Of a DNA stretch of 64,000 nt, positions 1 through 10,920 are shown piece by piece. The stretch spans positions 7,050,763-7,114,762 of the forward strand of contig JAPTYO010000007.1 in assembly GCA_036873135.1 (NCBI GenBank), in the 5' to 3' direction. The translations under genes and the position numbers were made by a program. This DNA comes from Clarkia xantiana subsp. parviflora. Lineage: Eukaryota > Streptophyta > Magnoliopsida > Myrtales > Onagraceae. The notes beneath the pieces were generated by a model. That model saw nothing but the letters and a program-made list of their open reading frames with translations. It made no database searches and was not told the DNA's origin. Numbering within the stretch: position 1 is the stretch's first letter; each line of letters opens with the position of its first letter.

Positions 1-131
1 TCCATGGTTCTTTTATCGGCATTGTTTCGGGTTTACCCGAATATAGTCCTTGTAAACCTCTTCTCTCAGAAAAGCTAGGGTTCCCTTCAGCACCTCCGAC
101 TTACGCCAGTCTCTTTGGAATGTTCATCTGA
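1..131 (+). CDS. 3'-terminal coding fragment, unrecognised protein
   Basis: A frame open from base 3 runs 42 codons and stops at TGA 129-131. The peptide is rich in Gly, Pro, Ser and aromatic residues and ends PPTYASLFGMFI. Its composition looks like a real plant protein C-terminus rather than random translation, because the AT content rises sharply downstream. The start and most of the gene lie outside the window, and an intron boundary could fall inside the visible part. I do not recognise the family. The DNA after it (to about 770) is less AT-rich than the intergenic DNA beyond and may be its 3' UTR. Confidence 0.4.
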   Translation, partial: HGSFIGIVSGLPEYSPCKPLLSEKLGFPSAPPTYASLFGMFI

Positions 132-2718
132 CAGATGTGCACTGGTAGTCTGGTTTTTTGTCATGACTATCACCGAAGGACCCTTTACTACTTGATGTGG
201 GCGAAGTCTCGGATTTGGGCGTGCGAGTACACTTTTCCATGCGTACACTATGGGTTTGACGGTTTTAGGCCAAATTCCTTCGTTGAGATGGTCAAATTTG
301 CAGTTTTATGTTTCTTTCGGTCTTTTTTATAATTTGACCATCTCCCTACTGTGGTTCGACATGATTAATCTTTGGTACCTATGCAGCTTGGTCTTGTTAG
401 CTTTCCTATTTCTGCTATCATCCCCGCATTCGCAGCTTTGTTTTTCAGTGGCCGGGTTTCCCAATTGCCATACGTTTGCAGGGCTGACATGCTTTTTACT
501 GATATGGTCAAGTTTGCTCCACTGGATTCACAAGAGTGATCAATCGAAGTTATGTCATTTCTCTACCGTTTCTACCTTTATTGGGCACGAACTGGTTATC
601 ATCCCGATCATTTCATTTCTTTACTTTTGGTATTCCCGTGTTGTTGTATTGTTCTTTTCGGACATGGTTTGTACTCTTAGGCATCAATTAATTATGTGTT
701 GTGAATTTAGTTTTACCATCTATCTTGACTGACATGTATACTGGCCCTAACCATTTATCTTTGTTGTGTGTTGCATTAATAAGATCGCATCCTTTTATCC
801 AAAAATAAAAAATATAATTCTAAAACAGTGCTGGGAGGCTCAAATTTCATTAGCTAAATTCATACGCATGAATGATATTAATTCTAAAATAGTGTGGAGT
901 GCGGACAAACTCAAACTTAATTAGCTAAATTTCAAAATTCAAAACAACAAAACTCAAACTTTAACGGCCAACTTCTTGACTATAATAAACTAGTAATGAT
1001 GTTAACATTGGTCGGTAGATTGTTCAAATGTATAATATACACGCAAGTAAATAGCATAATTCAAATATTACATAGGGTTTCTAAAATTATAACTATTTAT
1101 TTATTTATTTATGTATATATATATATATAATATGGTTATTAATTAATTAATTAAAAGAAAGAAAAAAAAAAGTAAGAAAAGCCTGACCAGCTGGCTGCAC
1201 ATGAAAAGGGATTCGCAATTGATCAACTGCTTATTTGTCTCTATTTAACGCACGTGTCACGTGTTCCGTGGAATCTCATCCGCAGTCACTTTCTTGTCCA
1301 AGGTATGGGTGTCGTGAGTTGACATCCATTTTTGACCAATAGTAGAACTGTAGAAGCAAGTCGTATATATTCTATTTCTATCCTAAGAACAAGAAAAGTA
1401 GTCTTGAATTATCTTGATTGTCCCAAGACTAGCTATATGATTTTGCTTTCCATCTTATTTAATTGTGAACATAGAACTAGTTAAACTCATAATAATGATA
1501 ATAATAATTATAAGCATAGTGTAATCATTTTTTTTTATTATATTATTAATAATGATGATTATGATGTTTGGCTAGCTAAACAAGAACAATTAACTAAGTT
1601 TATAGTAAACGAGAACAATTTATTAAGAGCATTACTGCAATATGCGAAATTGGTCATGCCAAACACTTTAAATTACCTCCTATATATTCCATTGAAAATT
1701 ATCATTAACTAGCATGAGTAATTTATTTATTTATTTATTTTTCATTTTACACTACAGTATGTCGAAATTAAATTATTTGTATAGTTTAAATCAAACAAAT
1801 ATCGAGATAACGTTAGAGTACTGCTATATAAACTATAGAGTATAAAACTTAGTGTGAAAATGTATATTTTTCATTTTAGTAAACTATTGTGTTTCACATT
1901 TTACCGCTCATTTCTAACTAATTTTTTTTTTTCATTTTCCTTAAATTTTTAAACTTTGTAGCATTACTTATATTTTTAAAAGGCGGTGAAAGAGAATTTG
2001 AACCACACAGTGACTTGATTAAAATAATTTCACTAAGAAATAAGAACTGGTGTATAATAAGCTAATATTAATTATAATAGGCTGTTGTTGATGCTACCGT
2101 TGACAGAACTAGTGCATGTACTGTTTATTCAAATGTATGATATGATCGGAAATGAAAAGAAGAGCATGGACATTACGTAGATATATGAGATTAAAGGCCG
2201 CCACTAATATTTTAAAAATCAGACCAAATGTTGATTCGACGAGGTGATCGGTTCCCAGTCTGATCCAGTTCAAATAAAAAAGTCATCTGAAAACATTCAA
2301 GTCCAGATCAATTCAGTTTTTTTACATTTTTTTTAGTCATCCAAACTAGCAAATTGGTTCCGGATGGATCCAGTTCAACCGATTTACCGTACATTTTACT
2401 ATTTTATTAGAATCATAGTGCTTATATAACTGATTCACGATCCGACCTGATTCAACGACTATTTAAAAAACGGAAATGATCCACGTTCCGATCATAACAT
2501 TCCGAAATGTCATGAATGTGAGAGCCAATGTATTTAGCCTAAAAGTTTGTAAAAATTACACATCTTACCATTAAGACACAGTCGACACTTATTCGGAACG
2601 CAAGTCTCGGAATTTCTATCAACACTCTTTAAAAAATAATAGCTTCAATATTAATTCATTCCTTTTGTTTTATTTAAAAAGAAAAAGGCACTGAAGGAGA
2701 GGAGAAGCTCCCTAAGCA
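132..2718. other. Intergenic region, no gene supported
   Basis: The first 600 bases are relatively GC-rich and are probably 3' UTR. A 160-codon open frame at 250-732 is hydrophobic and shows no family resemblance, so it is not called. Bases about 810-935 hold a diverged direct repeat of roughly 60 bp (TAATTCTAAAA followed by ATTAGCTAAATT, twice). Short tracts of TA, TTAA and ATTT repeats lie at 1090-1155 and 1720-1740. Two CACGTG motifs lie at about 1251-1262, but the next gene is 2.3 kb away. Nothing else is supported. Confidence 0.5.
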
Positions 2719-3129
2719 AGGGGTGGCAACGGGTAATCCGTGATCCGCGGGCCCCGCCCCGATTTTGACCCGTTGACCCGCGACCCATGACCCGTGGGAC
2801 GGGTACGGTTTTGGGGTCGCCCCGCCCCGTATATGGATAATTTATATATATATTACACGTATTTATATAAAACTATATAGGTAATACAATACATAGTTAA
2901 AATAATTAGGATTTGTGACTTGTATTTGGATTTGAAATTAAATCTTTTATTTGTGATTTAAATTTTAAATTTAATTTGTATATAGTAAATATAGAATTTA
3001 AGATTTAAATTGCTAATAATATATTATGTACAACTAATAGGTGACCCGCGGGTCGATCATCTCAACCCGTGGGGCAGGTACGGGGCAAGCGATACCCGCC
3101 CCGCCCCGACCCGCCCCGTTGACAACCCT
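2719..3129. mobile_element. hAT-type MITE with GC-rich termini
   Basis: The ends are imperfect inverted repeats: AGGGGTGGCAAC at the left and GTTGACAACCCT at the right. The flanks CCTAAGCA (2711-2718) and ACTAAGCA (3130-3137) match at 7 of 8 bases, as expected for an aged 8-bp hAT target duplication. The termini are runs of GGGTCGCGGG-like sequence and the middle is AT-rich. There is no transposase frame, so it is non-autonomous. It ends about 400 bp upstream of the F-box gene start. Confidence 0.7.
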
Positions 3130-3414
3130 ACTAAGCATGATGGTGGCGAACCCACGCAAAAGCCAACATCACTTTTTAGTCTTTAGCTAGCGTCGGCATT
3201 TGTTTAATCAAAACCAATATAATATCATCCACCACGACTTGCTCATGCATATATTGCATAATAAATCCATATACTTTGTTTCACCATTGCTTCCCTGCAC
3301 TAGCTAGCTAATTAAAGCCACGTTGCTTTTGCTTCTCCTCCTTTTCCGCGCCGCCTCACTCTTTATTTTAATACCCTCAAATTAAGCCTTAACCAACACG
3401 AAACTTTCCGACAC

Positions 3415-3422
3415 TATATAAA
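3415..3422 (+). promoter_or_regulatory. TATA box of the F-box/kelch gene
   Basis: TATATAAA lies 118 bases before the start codon at 3540, a normal spacing for a plant core promoter with a leader of about 90 bases. Confidence 0.55.
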
Positions 3423-3539
3423 GGAACCAAAACATCATATATAGTACCATGTTTCATATCCATATCTTATTCTTCTCAACATTTCAACCTTAACAAATAA
3501 CAATCACTTAATAACACAAGCAAGAGCTCAATTCATATA

Positions 3540-4607
3540 ATGGAGCTATTTCCAACACTTCCAAATGACCTGGCTCGCGAAATCCTAGTCCGGGTCCCGT
3601 ACAACGAGTTCCCGACCGTGGGGTCCACGTGCAAGGGATGGAAATACGAGGTCGAGTCGCCCGATTTCGTCTCGCAAAGAAGGTTACAACGTTCTAGCCA
3701 AACACTACTTGTACTAGCCCAAACCCGGCCCAATCCAAATGCCGAGTTTGGTAATTCCTCAAAATACCCCCTTTATCCCATTTACAATATCTCGACATTC
3801 GAGCCTAGTTCGGGCCGGTGGGCTAGCCTGCCTCCGATTCCAGGCTGCCCTAACGGGCTCCCGATGTTCTGCCAGTTGGCAACTGTCGGTTCGAGCCTCG
3901 TTGTCCTCGGAGGGCTCGACCCAGTAGCCTGGGACGTTCTCAACACCGTGTATATTTATAGTTTCTTATCCGCCACATGGCGGTGCGGGCCCGACATGCC
4001 GGGAACGCATCGGTCGTTTTTCGCGTGCACGTCAGATGGGGTCAACGTTGTTTACGTGTCGGGCGGGCATGATGAAGACAAGAACTCCTTAAGCTCCGCG
4101 ATGGCTTTCGATGTGGCGAGGGATAAATGGGTCCCAATGCCTGACATGGCGAGGGAGCGCGATGAATGCAAGGGAATATTCCAGCGTGGCAAGTTCCACG
4201 TCATCGGAGGGTACCATAGTGACATGCAAGGTAAATTCGAGAAGAGTGGCGAAGCTTTCGATCCGTCCACTTGGCAGTGGGGCCCGGTTGAGGAGGATGT
4301 GTTGGCTGCCAGCATGTTCCCCGGGACATGTGTTGCCGGGGGCAACGATGGATCGCTGTACATGTGTTGGGATGGAAATGTTATGGTCCGAAGAGGATCG
4401 ACATGGGATGAGGTGGCGAAGCTGCCAATGGATGTGCCTATGGGGGCGTGCCACGTGGTTCGGTGGCTCGGGAACATGATGTTGGTTGGGTCCGGGAGTG
4501 GTGCAAAGGCTCATGTGTTGGACCTTGGCAGTTATCAATGGACAGAGGTGGACATACCTGAGATGTTTGGGGGACAAGTAATGGGAGGGTGTTGTTTGGA
4601 ACTTTGA
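3540..4607 (+). CDS. F-box/kelch-repeat protein (KFB/KMD type)
   Basis: The gene is intronless and encodes 355 residues. Residues about 3-45 form an F-box (LPNDLAREILVRVP, then CKGWK), which binds SKP1 in an SCF ubiquitin ligase. From about residue 80 to the end are kelch motifs with the typical GG and W pairs (VVLGGLD, YVSGGHDED, FHVIGGYHS), forming a substrate-binding propeller. Length, lack of introns and motif order match Arabidopsis At1g80440/At1g15670. Members of that group (KFB/KMD) promote turnover of phenylalanine ammonia-lyase and of type-B response regulators in cytokinin signalling. The family assignment is firm, but the substrate here is an inference. The start is the first ATG of the frame, immediately before the F-box. 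A TATA box lies at 3415. Confidence 0.93.
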   Translation: MELFPTLPNDLAREILVRVPYNEFPTVGSTCKGWKYEVESPDFVSQRRLQRSSQTLLVLAQTRPNPNAEFGNSSKYPLYPIYNISTFEPSSGRWASLPPIPGCPNGLPMFCQLATVGSSLVVLGGLDPVAWDVLNTVYIYSFLSATWRCGPDMPGTHRSFFACTSDGVNVVYVSGGHDEDKNSLSSAMAFDVARDKWVPMPDMARERDECKGIFQRGKFHVIGGYHSDMQGKFEKSGEAFDPSTWQWGPVEEDVLAASMFPGTCVAGGNDGSLYMCWDGNVMVRRGSTWDEVAKLPMDVPMGACHVVRWLGNMMLVGSGSGAKAHVLDLGSYQWTEVDIPEMFGGQVMGGCCLEL

Positions 4608-5137
4608 GTTACTGCCTGGGATAGAAGATTCATAGAGAAAAACAATGGGGGCAAAACATTTTTCATTTATTTTTTTGTTAACTATTTTTTGATTGATATA
4701 TATATATAACACCAATATTGTATTACTGTGTCAATTCTATTTTATTCGGATACAGATCCCCTGTCCTAATCTTTCTGTCCCAGATCATGTATCGTCGTTA
4801 AAATCTTGACACGTGTTCTGAGTGTAATTAATTTTGTGGTTTGAAAAAATAAAATATAAGAGCATGTGTTAAGATCTTAATTGTGAAGTATAATCTGGGG
4901 CACAAATGGTAGAGCATGAAATATTGGGAAGAAAATAATAAATTAATACAAGAGACATATTATTTAAGTTTAATAAAAAGTTTCATTTTCTTATTGCAAT
5001 CGTTTCAACTCATTGTATAATTCATGTTAGACACTTTACAATTTTATGTTCAATTTAGCATAAATTGTGACGAAGCCAACAATTTGCTCGGAATTTACAA
5101 TTTTATATAGTAAATAAAAAAAAAAAAAAAATTGGAT
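4608..5137. other. 3' UTR and AT-rich spacer
   Basis: The sequence after the F-box stop is AT-rich with several AATAAA-like motifs around 4845-4990 and a poly-A tract at 5116-5131. No open frame or element boundary is visible before the MITE that starts at 5138. Confidence 0.4.
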
Positions 5138-5383
5138 GGGTCTTTCTATCATGCTCCAAAAAATCATGTTTTTGATACTTTTTTGTATTTTTCTATTGCC
5201 CTAAAGATGAACCCTAGAATGAAATTGATATTATTAATAGTATGATGAAAGTATTAAGCGTGGTTAAAAAGTTTTATATTTTTTTTTTTTCACTTTTAAA
5301 GTTTTACATATGTTACAATTAAGTCCACCCTAATAGTAAAAATACTAAAATCATGGTGTTCTTGGAGCATGTTAGAAAAATCC
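5138..5383. mobile_element. MITE, Mutator-like family M1, copy 1
   Basis: The terminal sequence GGGTCTTTCTATCATGCTCC is matched in reverse at the right end (GGAGCATGTTAGAAAAATCC). The interior contains CTATTGCCCTAAAG and GATATTATTAATA, which recur in the copies at 5399, 45200 and 60117. The cleaner 45200 copy has a 9-bp target duplication, which sets the boundaries used here. This copy has no clean duplication (flanks AAATTGGAT and AAATTGAAC). Confidence 0.65.
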
Positions 5384-5398
5384 AAATTGAACCAGATT

Positions 5399-5630
5399 GA
5401 GTCTTTCTATCATGCTCCAAAAGCACCATGATTTTGGTACATTTTTTTGAATTTTTCTATTACCCTAAAGGAAATTTGATATTATTAATAGTATGATGCA
5501 AATATTATGTGTGGTTAAAAATTTTCATATTTTTTCATTCATTTAAAGTTTTACATATGTTACAATTAACTTCACCACATAATAAAAAAAACCAAAAACA
5601 TGATGCTCTTGGAGCATGATAGAAAAATCC
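5399..5630. mobile_element. MITE, Mutator-like family M1, copy 2 (tandem)
   Basis: This is a second copy in the same orientation starting only 15 bp after copy 1 ends. It shares the terminal CTTTCTATCATGCTCCAAAA, the internal CTATTACCCTAAAG and the right end GGAGCATGATAGAAAAATCC. Tandem MITEs may arise by insertion beside an existing copy or by local duplication. The flank to its right (AAATTTATA) partly resembles the left flank of copy 1, so the pair may have inserted as one unit. Confidence 0.6.
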
Positions 5631-6658
5631 AAATTTATATAACAATGTCCAATGTCCATTATAAATTGATATAAAGTTGGGTGACTAAATTGTAATTAAG
5701 TCAACAGGGTGGTCTTAATTAAATCAAACGGCAATGAGTTCACCATAATAATTATTAATCAGCCGGCGGTAAATCAACGGCTCCTGAGTCTTTAATTCAA
5801 GGCCCACAGAGTTTATTATCCCCATCGAACGGCTATCTACCGCAGGTGCAGAGTTCTTCCTCAAAGTCGCTGCGTAATGAATATACTCTCTCAATCCCGC
5901 CAACTAGTGGGCCCGCATCGGCACGTGCGAATATTTGTTTATGAATTTCTAGTCTTCTCTTCTCTCCCTCCTCCCAGCAAGCAACAACACCACCACACTG
6001 TACTGGACTCCGTTTCTGACAGATCGCCTTAAACTTGTTCAGCGTGATGATTCTTCATTGACTCCTCTATAATTTGATCAATCTAAGGTCAGTCCTTCTT
6101 CTTCATGTGAGTTGACTTTGCTAGATTTTTGAATTGGATTGTTTAGTTGAATCGAGTTGTTGATCGTCGAGTAGTGTTGCTGCTAATTCTAGATTTAGAT
6201 TAGGTTCTGTTTGGAAGCTGAAATAATTTATTCAAGCCGACGAGTGATGAATATGTGTTAATCTGTATATCGATTCGCGGCGTTGAGTTCAATGGATTCT
6301 TAGAATACTGAAATGACGGAGGTTTTCTGGTTGAGTGCAGATGGTTATGCAATTTGGTCTCACTAATTGTTTTTGTTTTTATTTTTACGAGCTCTGGATG
6401 ATGATAAATTGTTGGGTAGGTGGTAATGTTAATTGAATTTTGAACATCAGGGGAAGTAGTTTTGGTCTTATGATTTGTTCTTCACATTGTAGCTCATTTT
6501 CTGTATGTACATGGTTTGATTTGATCAAATGTTCCTAGAATTGAAGATTCTGATTATCGGATTTTGAAGTTCTTACTGGTTATCCGTGATTGGATTATCA
6601 GGCAGGTGATTTCCATGAAGTGAACTCTTTCGAATTGCTATATCATTTCATACAGAGC
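5631..6658 (+). promoter_or_regulatory. Promoter and 5' leader with leader intron of the GT4 gene
   Basis: Bases 5631-5940 are the likely promoter. A CT-rich leader (about 5950-6087) ends at a donor (AAG|GTCAGT, about 6088) and is followed by an intron of about 510 bp. The acceptor is ATTATCAG at about 6601, or 4 bases later. The leader then runs to the ATG at 6659. Frame 6590-6658 is open in phase with the gene, but its first ATG (6590) would lie inside the intron, so it is not used. Confidence 0.5.
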
Positions 6659-9362
6659 ATGATGGAAGAAGGAGGCAATAGAGGAGGCAACTACAAGTCA
6701 TCACTTTCGGGAAGATTAACACCTAGAAATTCTCCTACTGCACGAAGACTTCACTCTAGCAGAAGTAGAAGGGAACCTAGATCCGGGGGAGGCTTTGTAC
6801 AGTTGTTTCGGAATAGCAGATTGGTGTATTGGTTGCTTCTCATCACTCTATGGGCTTACTTGGGATTCTACATGCAGTCTAGTTGGGCACACGGTGATAA
6901 TAATAATAAGTTTCTGGGATTTGGAAATAAACCAAGGAATGGTGGTTCAGATTCTACTAATGTTGAAAGAAGGCATTTGACTGCCAATGAAAGTTCCTTG
7001 GTAGTTAAAAATGAGACCAGCGGATCGCCAGAGATGGGAATTGGTAAAAAATTGGATGTGGCTTTGGCTAAAAAAGGAATGAATGGTAATTCACAACAGA
7101 GTTCTCCACCAAAGAAAAATAAGAAACCAAATCGCAAAGCTCGGGGTAGGAAGCAGAAGAAGCCAATGGTGAAGGTAGAGGTTGAAGACAATGACACAGA
7201 GGGGGTTGAAGCGGATATTCCTACAACAAATTCTTCATATGGGTTTCTTGTTGGTCCATTTGGTGCGATCGAGGACAGAATATTGGAGTGGAGTCCGATG
7301 AAACGGTCTGGAACATGTGACAGGAAGGGGGATTTTGCTCGACTTGTCTGGTCAAGGAGATTTGTGTTGATTTTCCATGAGCTCTCAATGACAGGAGCAC
7401 CACTATCAATGATGGAGCTGGCCACTGAGCTTCTGAGCTGTGGGGCAACTGTTTCAGCTGTAGTTCTTAGCAGGAAGGGTGGATTGATGCCAGAGCTTAA
7501 TAGGAGAAAAATCAAAGTTCTCGAGGACAAAGCAGCCTTCAGCTTCAAGACTTCGATGAAAGCAGATCTTGTCATTGCAGGATCTGCAGTCTGTGCATCC
7601 TGGATTGGTGAGTAATCACAACAGTTCATCATTATTCAATTTCAATGTAAATGCATGAAGTTTTAGGTGGCGTGACTTAATTTGACTTGTTGCAGATCAA
7701 TACATGGAGCACTTCCCACCCGGTGGCAGTCAAATCGTGTGGTGGATCATGGAAAACCGAAGGGAGTATTTCGATCGGGCAAAACCCGTTCTTAACCGAG
7801 TCAAAATGCTTCTATTTCTCTCAGAATCACAGTCCAATGAGTGGTTAACTTGGTGCAAAGAAGAAAACATCAAGTTGAGATACCCACCTGCAATAATACC
7901 ACTATCGATCAACGATGAGCTTGCTTTTGTAGCCGGTATTCCTTGTTCATTAAACACTCCATCTTCTACTCCTGAAAAGATGATAGAGAAGAAGCTGCTT
8001 TTGCGAAATGCTGTCAGAAAAGACATGGGGTTAACAGATAATGATATGCTTGCGATTTCTCTCAGTAGTATAAATCCCGGAAAAGGACAGCTTTTACTTC
8101 TTGAATCTGCTCGGTTGGTGATAGAGAATGATTCTTTACAAGACGTTCTGAAACAGAAGGTTACATCTGACAATGGAGGAATCCATTTCAAGATCCTTAT
8201 TGGTTCTGTAGGATCTAAGAGCAATAAGGTGCCTTATGTCAAAGAACTGCTCAATGTCCTATCACAGAATGTAAAGTTGTCTCAATCAGTGCTGTGGACA
8301 CCAGCTACTACTCGTGTAGCATCAATTTATTCAGCTGCAGATGTTTATGTTATGCATTCCCAGGTAAGTGCATTCACTTGGTTCCTCTGCTAATTGATGT
8401 AAAGCATTTCTATGGTGGGGTAACGACAAATTGCTAGCTGAATTTTTTTACGAATTTTTACTAGTTGAACCAATATTAATGTGCAACAAGCTAGCTCTGT
8501 CCGTTTTTTCTTTTTTTTGTTAACCTATACGATATATAGGTGGCTTCTTGATTGGTCGACAAATATGTGCCACTTGGGAATTCTCCATCCGAAACTTAAC
8601 CAAAAAATACTAGTAAATGGACGGAGCTAGCAAATCGCACTAATCTATTATAGTTTAGCTAGTGAGATATTGCAAAAAAAAGTTCAGTTGACAACTAGCA
8701 CATAGGCCACAAGTTTAGCCACCAATTTGGTATTTAAGCTTTGTGTAGTTCTGTATCATCTCTGTACATATAATCCATCAATGAAAGTTGAAATTAGTAT
8801 GGAAAATATTATGCAGGGAATTGGAGAGACATTTGGAAGGGTGACCATTGAAGCTATGGCATTCGGCCTCCCGGTATGTCACCTACCCTTATCTTTTTGG
8901 GCTTGGCTAAACTAATGTCTACACTAGTTAATATAGTTGGATCATACACATTGAGATCAGCTGTGATCTGATTGTTTCTCTCTCTCATAAAATTTGATTG
9001 TTTCTCTCTCCCAATCCAACATCTGAAAAATCAACCTTAACTAGTTTAGCCAATTTTTTAAACAAGTCCTCACATTTTTAGGTAATAATGATACAAAATC
9101 ACGTTCTCATCGAACCGAACAGGTGTTAGGAACCGATGCAGGAGGCACGAAGGAGATTGTGGAGCACAACGAAACTGGACTTCTCCACCCCGTGGGCCAC
9201 CCGGGGACGAAAACGCTCGCCCAAAACATGGAGTATTTACTGAAGAACCCTTCGGTGAGGGAGCAAATGGGGTCTAAAGGAAGAAACAAGGTGGAGAAGA
9301 TGTACTTGAAGAGGCATATGTATAAAAAGTTGGCTTTGGTTATGTCTAAGTGCATGAGGTGA
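6659..9362 (+). CDS. Golgi-type GT4 glycosyltransferase, 4 coding exons
   Basis: Coding exons are 6659-7607, 7696-8363, 8817-8873 and 9123-9362. All have GT-AG borders and consistent phase, giving 637 residues. A Ser/Arg-rich cytosolic tail is followed by one membrane segment at about residues 55-72 (LVYWLLLITLWAYLGFYM), then a Lys-rich stem and the catalytic domain: a type II membrane protein, probably Golgi. The C-terminal part has the GT4 E-x7-E motif and nucleotide-binding signature (ETFGRVTIEAMAFGLP, then VLGTDAGGTKEIVE). It closely resembles Arabidopsis At3g15940/At1g52420 in length and in both ends. The sugar donor and acceptor of this group are not established as far as I know. Two ATGs (6659, 6662) are adjacent and either could be used. 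Introns 2 and 3 each contain decayed MITE-like inverted repeats. Confidence 0.9.
8427..8720. repeat. Decayed MITE-like inverted repeat in GT4 intron 2
   Basis: CAAGCTAGCTCTGTCCG at about 8488 is mirrored by GGACGGAGCTAGC at about 8619, with further weaker complementarity on both sides (ACTAGTTGAAC against TTTAGCTAGT). The ends are too diverged to define a target duplication. Confidence 0.4.
8885..9055. repeat. Small inverted repeat in GT4 intron 3
   Basis: TTGGCTAAACTA near 8901 and TAGTTTAGCCAA near 9041 are inverted. They enclose about 130 bp holding a duplicated TGATTGTTTCTCTCTC. It fits a small MITE, but no target duplication is clear. Confidence 0.4.
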
Positions 9363-10745
9363 TTAGAGTGGCGTATCTCATTCTTTCATTGTACGTGAAA
9401 AATCACGTTTGTAAGATGCAATACGGTTGTGCCATGTTCGAGAATGCACATACATATATGGTTCTGGAGGGTGGTTAATTGCACATGTATGTTCGACTGA
9501 TGATGTTAAGTTGAGTGGACTCCGATTAATCATTGATCGTGCGTGTGAGTTTGTTGGAGTCCACATGTGAATCAAATTTAATTTGGATTAGCAACAAATC
9601 TAATAAATCGATTATCAATGTTGCTATAAAAACAGTCTCAAGTGTATCTCATGTATTAAGTGTTATAAATGTTGCTAATCAGATTTATCGGGCAAGTTTG
9701 TTTTTAGTTGAGAGTCCGGTCCTTGCGTTTTCACTTTTCTCGATTGATTTTGGTATTAAAATTAGAATTTTAAATAATAAAAATATGTTATTTTCCCACT
9801 TTTTCGAAGTATTATAATAGTTACTCATGCTTTAGGTTTTTTTCCAACAAAAAGAATGAGCTGTTAGTGACCGTCCTAATCCGTCCCACTACGTAATGTT
9901 CGAATTTTCTTGTTCACAATTTGAGGTTTTTTCAACCAAACTTAGTGAATAACCAACGTATGAACGAATGATGTTAATCTGTCCAACAACCAACTAACCT
10001 TGAGACTTAGATTCTGAATTGATTTTTCTTTTATCAATGGTTCTGAATTGATTTGTTTATGTTTTATAGTATGAATTGATTCTGAATTGATTCTCCATGT
10101 ATAAGTTAGCCAATTCAAGATTAAATTTCATTTTTGTTGTAAACAACATTATATAAGCTCTACTATTATGATATTTCCAGCGGTTTTGATGAATGAAATT
10201 ATTGACTTTGTGCACCCCTTTCTTATCTAAGCAATTTGATTGTCTAGTGGCGAAACCTATCTGATTCTTATCCCTCATCCTTGAGTGTGGTGAATCAAAC
10301 CCGGATGTGTTTGCTTGTGGCAAGTTATTTTATCAAGCATACAGTTCTACAATCCACCATTCTCAATCTATCTTTTTCTGTCACTTTTATCAACCCAACT
10401 TTGTATTAATATTCGAGGCACATCGTTTGGTATCCGGGGCACATCATTTAGTAGCAGAGCAGATTTGAAGCACATCAACAAGTCATTTAATACTTTAAAG
10501 ACATGTTTAGTTCATAATAGAAAATGGAAATAAACCAATTTAATAATCGGGACAACGAATATCAACCATTTAAATTTAGAATAGTAATTACTGTTTTTAG
10601 GTTCTAAACCTGTATCATACATGTGTGAATGCCTTGGTATCAAGTCAAGAACGTTGCTAAAAATGCGGACCATATTAGATTGATTCAACCAGTCAAACTC
10701 TATTATTAGAAAATCAATAAAAACCAATTACCTTAACAAGAAACA
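9363..10745. other. Intergenic region with decayed repeats
   Basis: No gene is supported. Bases about 9590-9850 and 10490-10610 contain scattered matches to the GGGTTAAGAACC element family seen intact at 40491 (AAAAACAGTCTCAA, TGTTTTTAGGTTC). Bases about 9865-9910 resemble the reverse complement of the dispersed repeat ending at 29215 and 34079. GATTCTGAATTGATT is repeated around 10010-10100. Confidence 0.4.
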
Positions 10746-10753
10746 TATATAAA
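10746..10753 (+). promoter_or_regulatory. Possible TATA box of the cysteine-rich peptide gene
   Basis: TATATAAA lies 168 bases before the ATG at 10921, followed by a CT-rich leader (about 10850-10885). The spacing is plausible but the leader is unproven. Confidence 0.4.
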
Positions 10754-10920
10754 CACTGCATATCTGAGTATTGTCTCCCAAGAAAACATTATTAATTGAT
10801 GATGCACTAAGCTTAACCAATAATAACAAAACTATCCATTACCATCACCATTTATTTATTTCTCTTTCTTTCTTTCTCTGCCTGCAGATAAGAAGAAGAA
10901 AGAGAAAGGAAATAAAAAAA

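Noticed and set aside
250..732. 160-codon plus-strand open frame rich in Leu, Phe and Ser
   Set aside because: No family motifs, random-looking hydrophobic translation, and it follows directly after the stop of a coding fragment; it is more likely 3' UTR.
4052..4715. Long minus-strand frames opposite the F-box gene
   Set aside because: They are shadows of the well-supported F-box/kelch frame and have no motifs of their own.
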